Source of the DNA: Thermotoga sp.
GTDB taxonomy: Bacteria > Thermotogota > Thermotogae > B3-G13
Direction: 5' to 3'
DNA length: 5,361 nucleotides
NCBI GenBank assembly: GCA_003641555.1
Contig: QNAT01000105.1
Coordinates: forward strand, 1-5,361
Below, one piece after another: positions 4,780 to 5,361 of this stretch (within the stretch, counting starts at the first letter, position 1; each line of letters opens with the position of its first letter). Made by a program: the position numbers and the translations under genes. A model generated the notes under the pieces. It saw nothing but the letters and a program-made list of their open reading frames with translations, was not told where the DNA came from and did no database searches.

Positions 4780-5361
4780 ATGAAGAAATGCAAATCTACC
4801 TCGAAAACGCATATTCCTATCAAAGAATGGATAGAAGAGGAAAGACCAAGAGAGATGCTCATCAAAAATGGTCCAGAGGCACTTCCTTTGTCAAAACTTC
4901 TTGCAATAATCCTGCGAACTGGAAGAAAGGGAGTTAGTGCAGAAGAATTGTCGAAAAGGTTGTTGAACGAGTTTGGAACATTAAGAAAGATAGATTCTGC
5001 TGCCATTTCTGAGATCTGCAAAATAGAAGGAATAGGCCATGCGAAGGCAGCGCAAATAAAAGCGGCATTGGAGATCGGTAAGCGACTTTTCAGGGAGAAA
5101 GCACAAAGGCGAAAGAGTATTAAAAGGGCTGATGATGCTGTTGAATACATCGCAGAATACTACGGCCCTTATCTGCGAGATGCAAAAAAAGAGTTCTTTT
5201 GTATAATCCTTCTGGATGTGAAGAACAAACCCGTTCATAACGTGGAGATAAGTAAGGGCAGTATCAATGCGAGCATAGTCGATCCGAAAGAGATCATAAA
5301 AGAGGCAACCTCGAAATCCGCCTCCTCTATAATATTGGTTCATAACCATCCATCTGGCGAT
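4780..5361 (+). CDS. radC: RadC family protein (JAB1/MPN metalloprotease-like domain), C-terminus cut by window edge
   Basis: The first 194 codons are present; complete RadC proteins are about 220-230 residues, so some 30 are missing. The N-terminal part holds the family opening IKEWIEEERPREMLIKNGPEALPLSKLLAIILRTGRKG, followed by a helix-hairpin-helix DNA-binding motif (ISEICKIEGIGHAKAAQIKAALEIGKRL). The C-terminal MPN/JAB domain begins near KEFFCIILLDVKNKPVHNVEISKGSINASIVDPKEI and reaches the metal-binding LVHNHPSGD motif exactly at the edge. The remaining Asp/His ligand region lies outside. The name reflects an old link with radiation repair; the actual function is unsettled, and relatives occur in anti-restriction and mobile-element loci. 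ATG 4780 is the only start consistent with the family; a short non-conserved stretch (MKKCKSTSKTH) precedes the conserved part. No Shine-Dalgarno is visible, in keeping with the promoter position. Confidence 0.95.
   Translation, partial: MKKCKSTSKTHIPIKEWIEEERPREMLIKNGPEALPLSKLLAIILRTGRKGVSAEELSKRLLNEFGTLRKIDSAAISEICKIEGIGHAKAAQIKAALEIGKRLFREKAQRRKSIKRADDAVEYIAEYYGPYLRDAKKEFFCIILLDVKNKPVHNVEISKGSINASIVDPKEIIKEATSKSASSIILVHNHPSGD

Noticed and set aside
4770..5349. Long minus-strand open frames opposite radC
   Set aside because: They are antisense shadows of the clearly coding radC frame and have no ribosome sites or recognisable domains.
1..5361. CRISPR array, tRNA, rRNA or riboswitch
   Set aside because: No regularly spaced repeats, cloverleaf-like segment or recognisable riboswitch core was seen on either strand.

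Overview
This is an AT-rich bacterial window. RadC and an IS256/Mutator-type transposase remnant are both bacterial hallmarks. The proteins are rich in Lys, Ile and Glu. I cannot name the species; an AT-rich, possibly anaerobic or thermophilic lineage would fit, but that is only inference. The window looks like the edge of a surface-polysaccharide gene cluster, followed by a small insertion-sequence scar and then unrelated housekeeping genes.

Positions 1-3334, all read on the minus strand, form the glycan segment. In transcription order it contains: a 474-residue protein of the GT-B-like / capsule-synthesis type (3334-1910); a broken remnant of the C-terminus of a family-4 glycosyltransferase (about 1900-1673); an intact family-4 glycosyltransferase (1615-497); and, overlapping its end by 13 bases, the first 169 codons of a glutamine-dependent asparagine synthetase (509 to the left edge). 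Such amidotransferases are common in O-antigen, capsule and exopolysaccharide clusters. The genes probably build and modify one surface sugar polymer.

Positions about 3355-3940 are a mobile-element scar. The clearest part is a short IS256-family derivative of roughly 400 bases. It keeps inverted ends and an open reading frame in which the transposase N-terminus appears joined in frame to its extreme C-terminus, with the catalytic middle missing. On its left, in the opposite orientation, lies what may be the end and N-terminal coding start of a second IS256-like element. That start has a good ribosome binding site, a GTG codon and a perfect 7-bp hairpin just upstream. On the right edge lie a 7-bp GC-rich hairpin, a weak promoter and a tiny ORF that ends on the transposase start.

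Positions 4005-5361 hold two divergent genes: a flavin reductase-like FMN-binding split-barrel protein (minus) and radC (plus, cut by the right edge). Between them is a very good sigma-70-type promoter for radC, whose -10 box lies so close to the ATG that the mRNA should be leaderless or nearly so. By eye these genes are less AT-rich than the glycan genes, which fits the glycan cluster being a horizontally variable island with the IS scar at its boundary.
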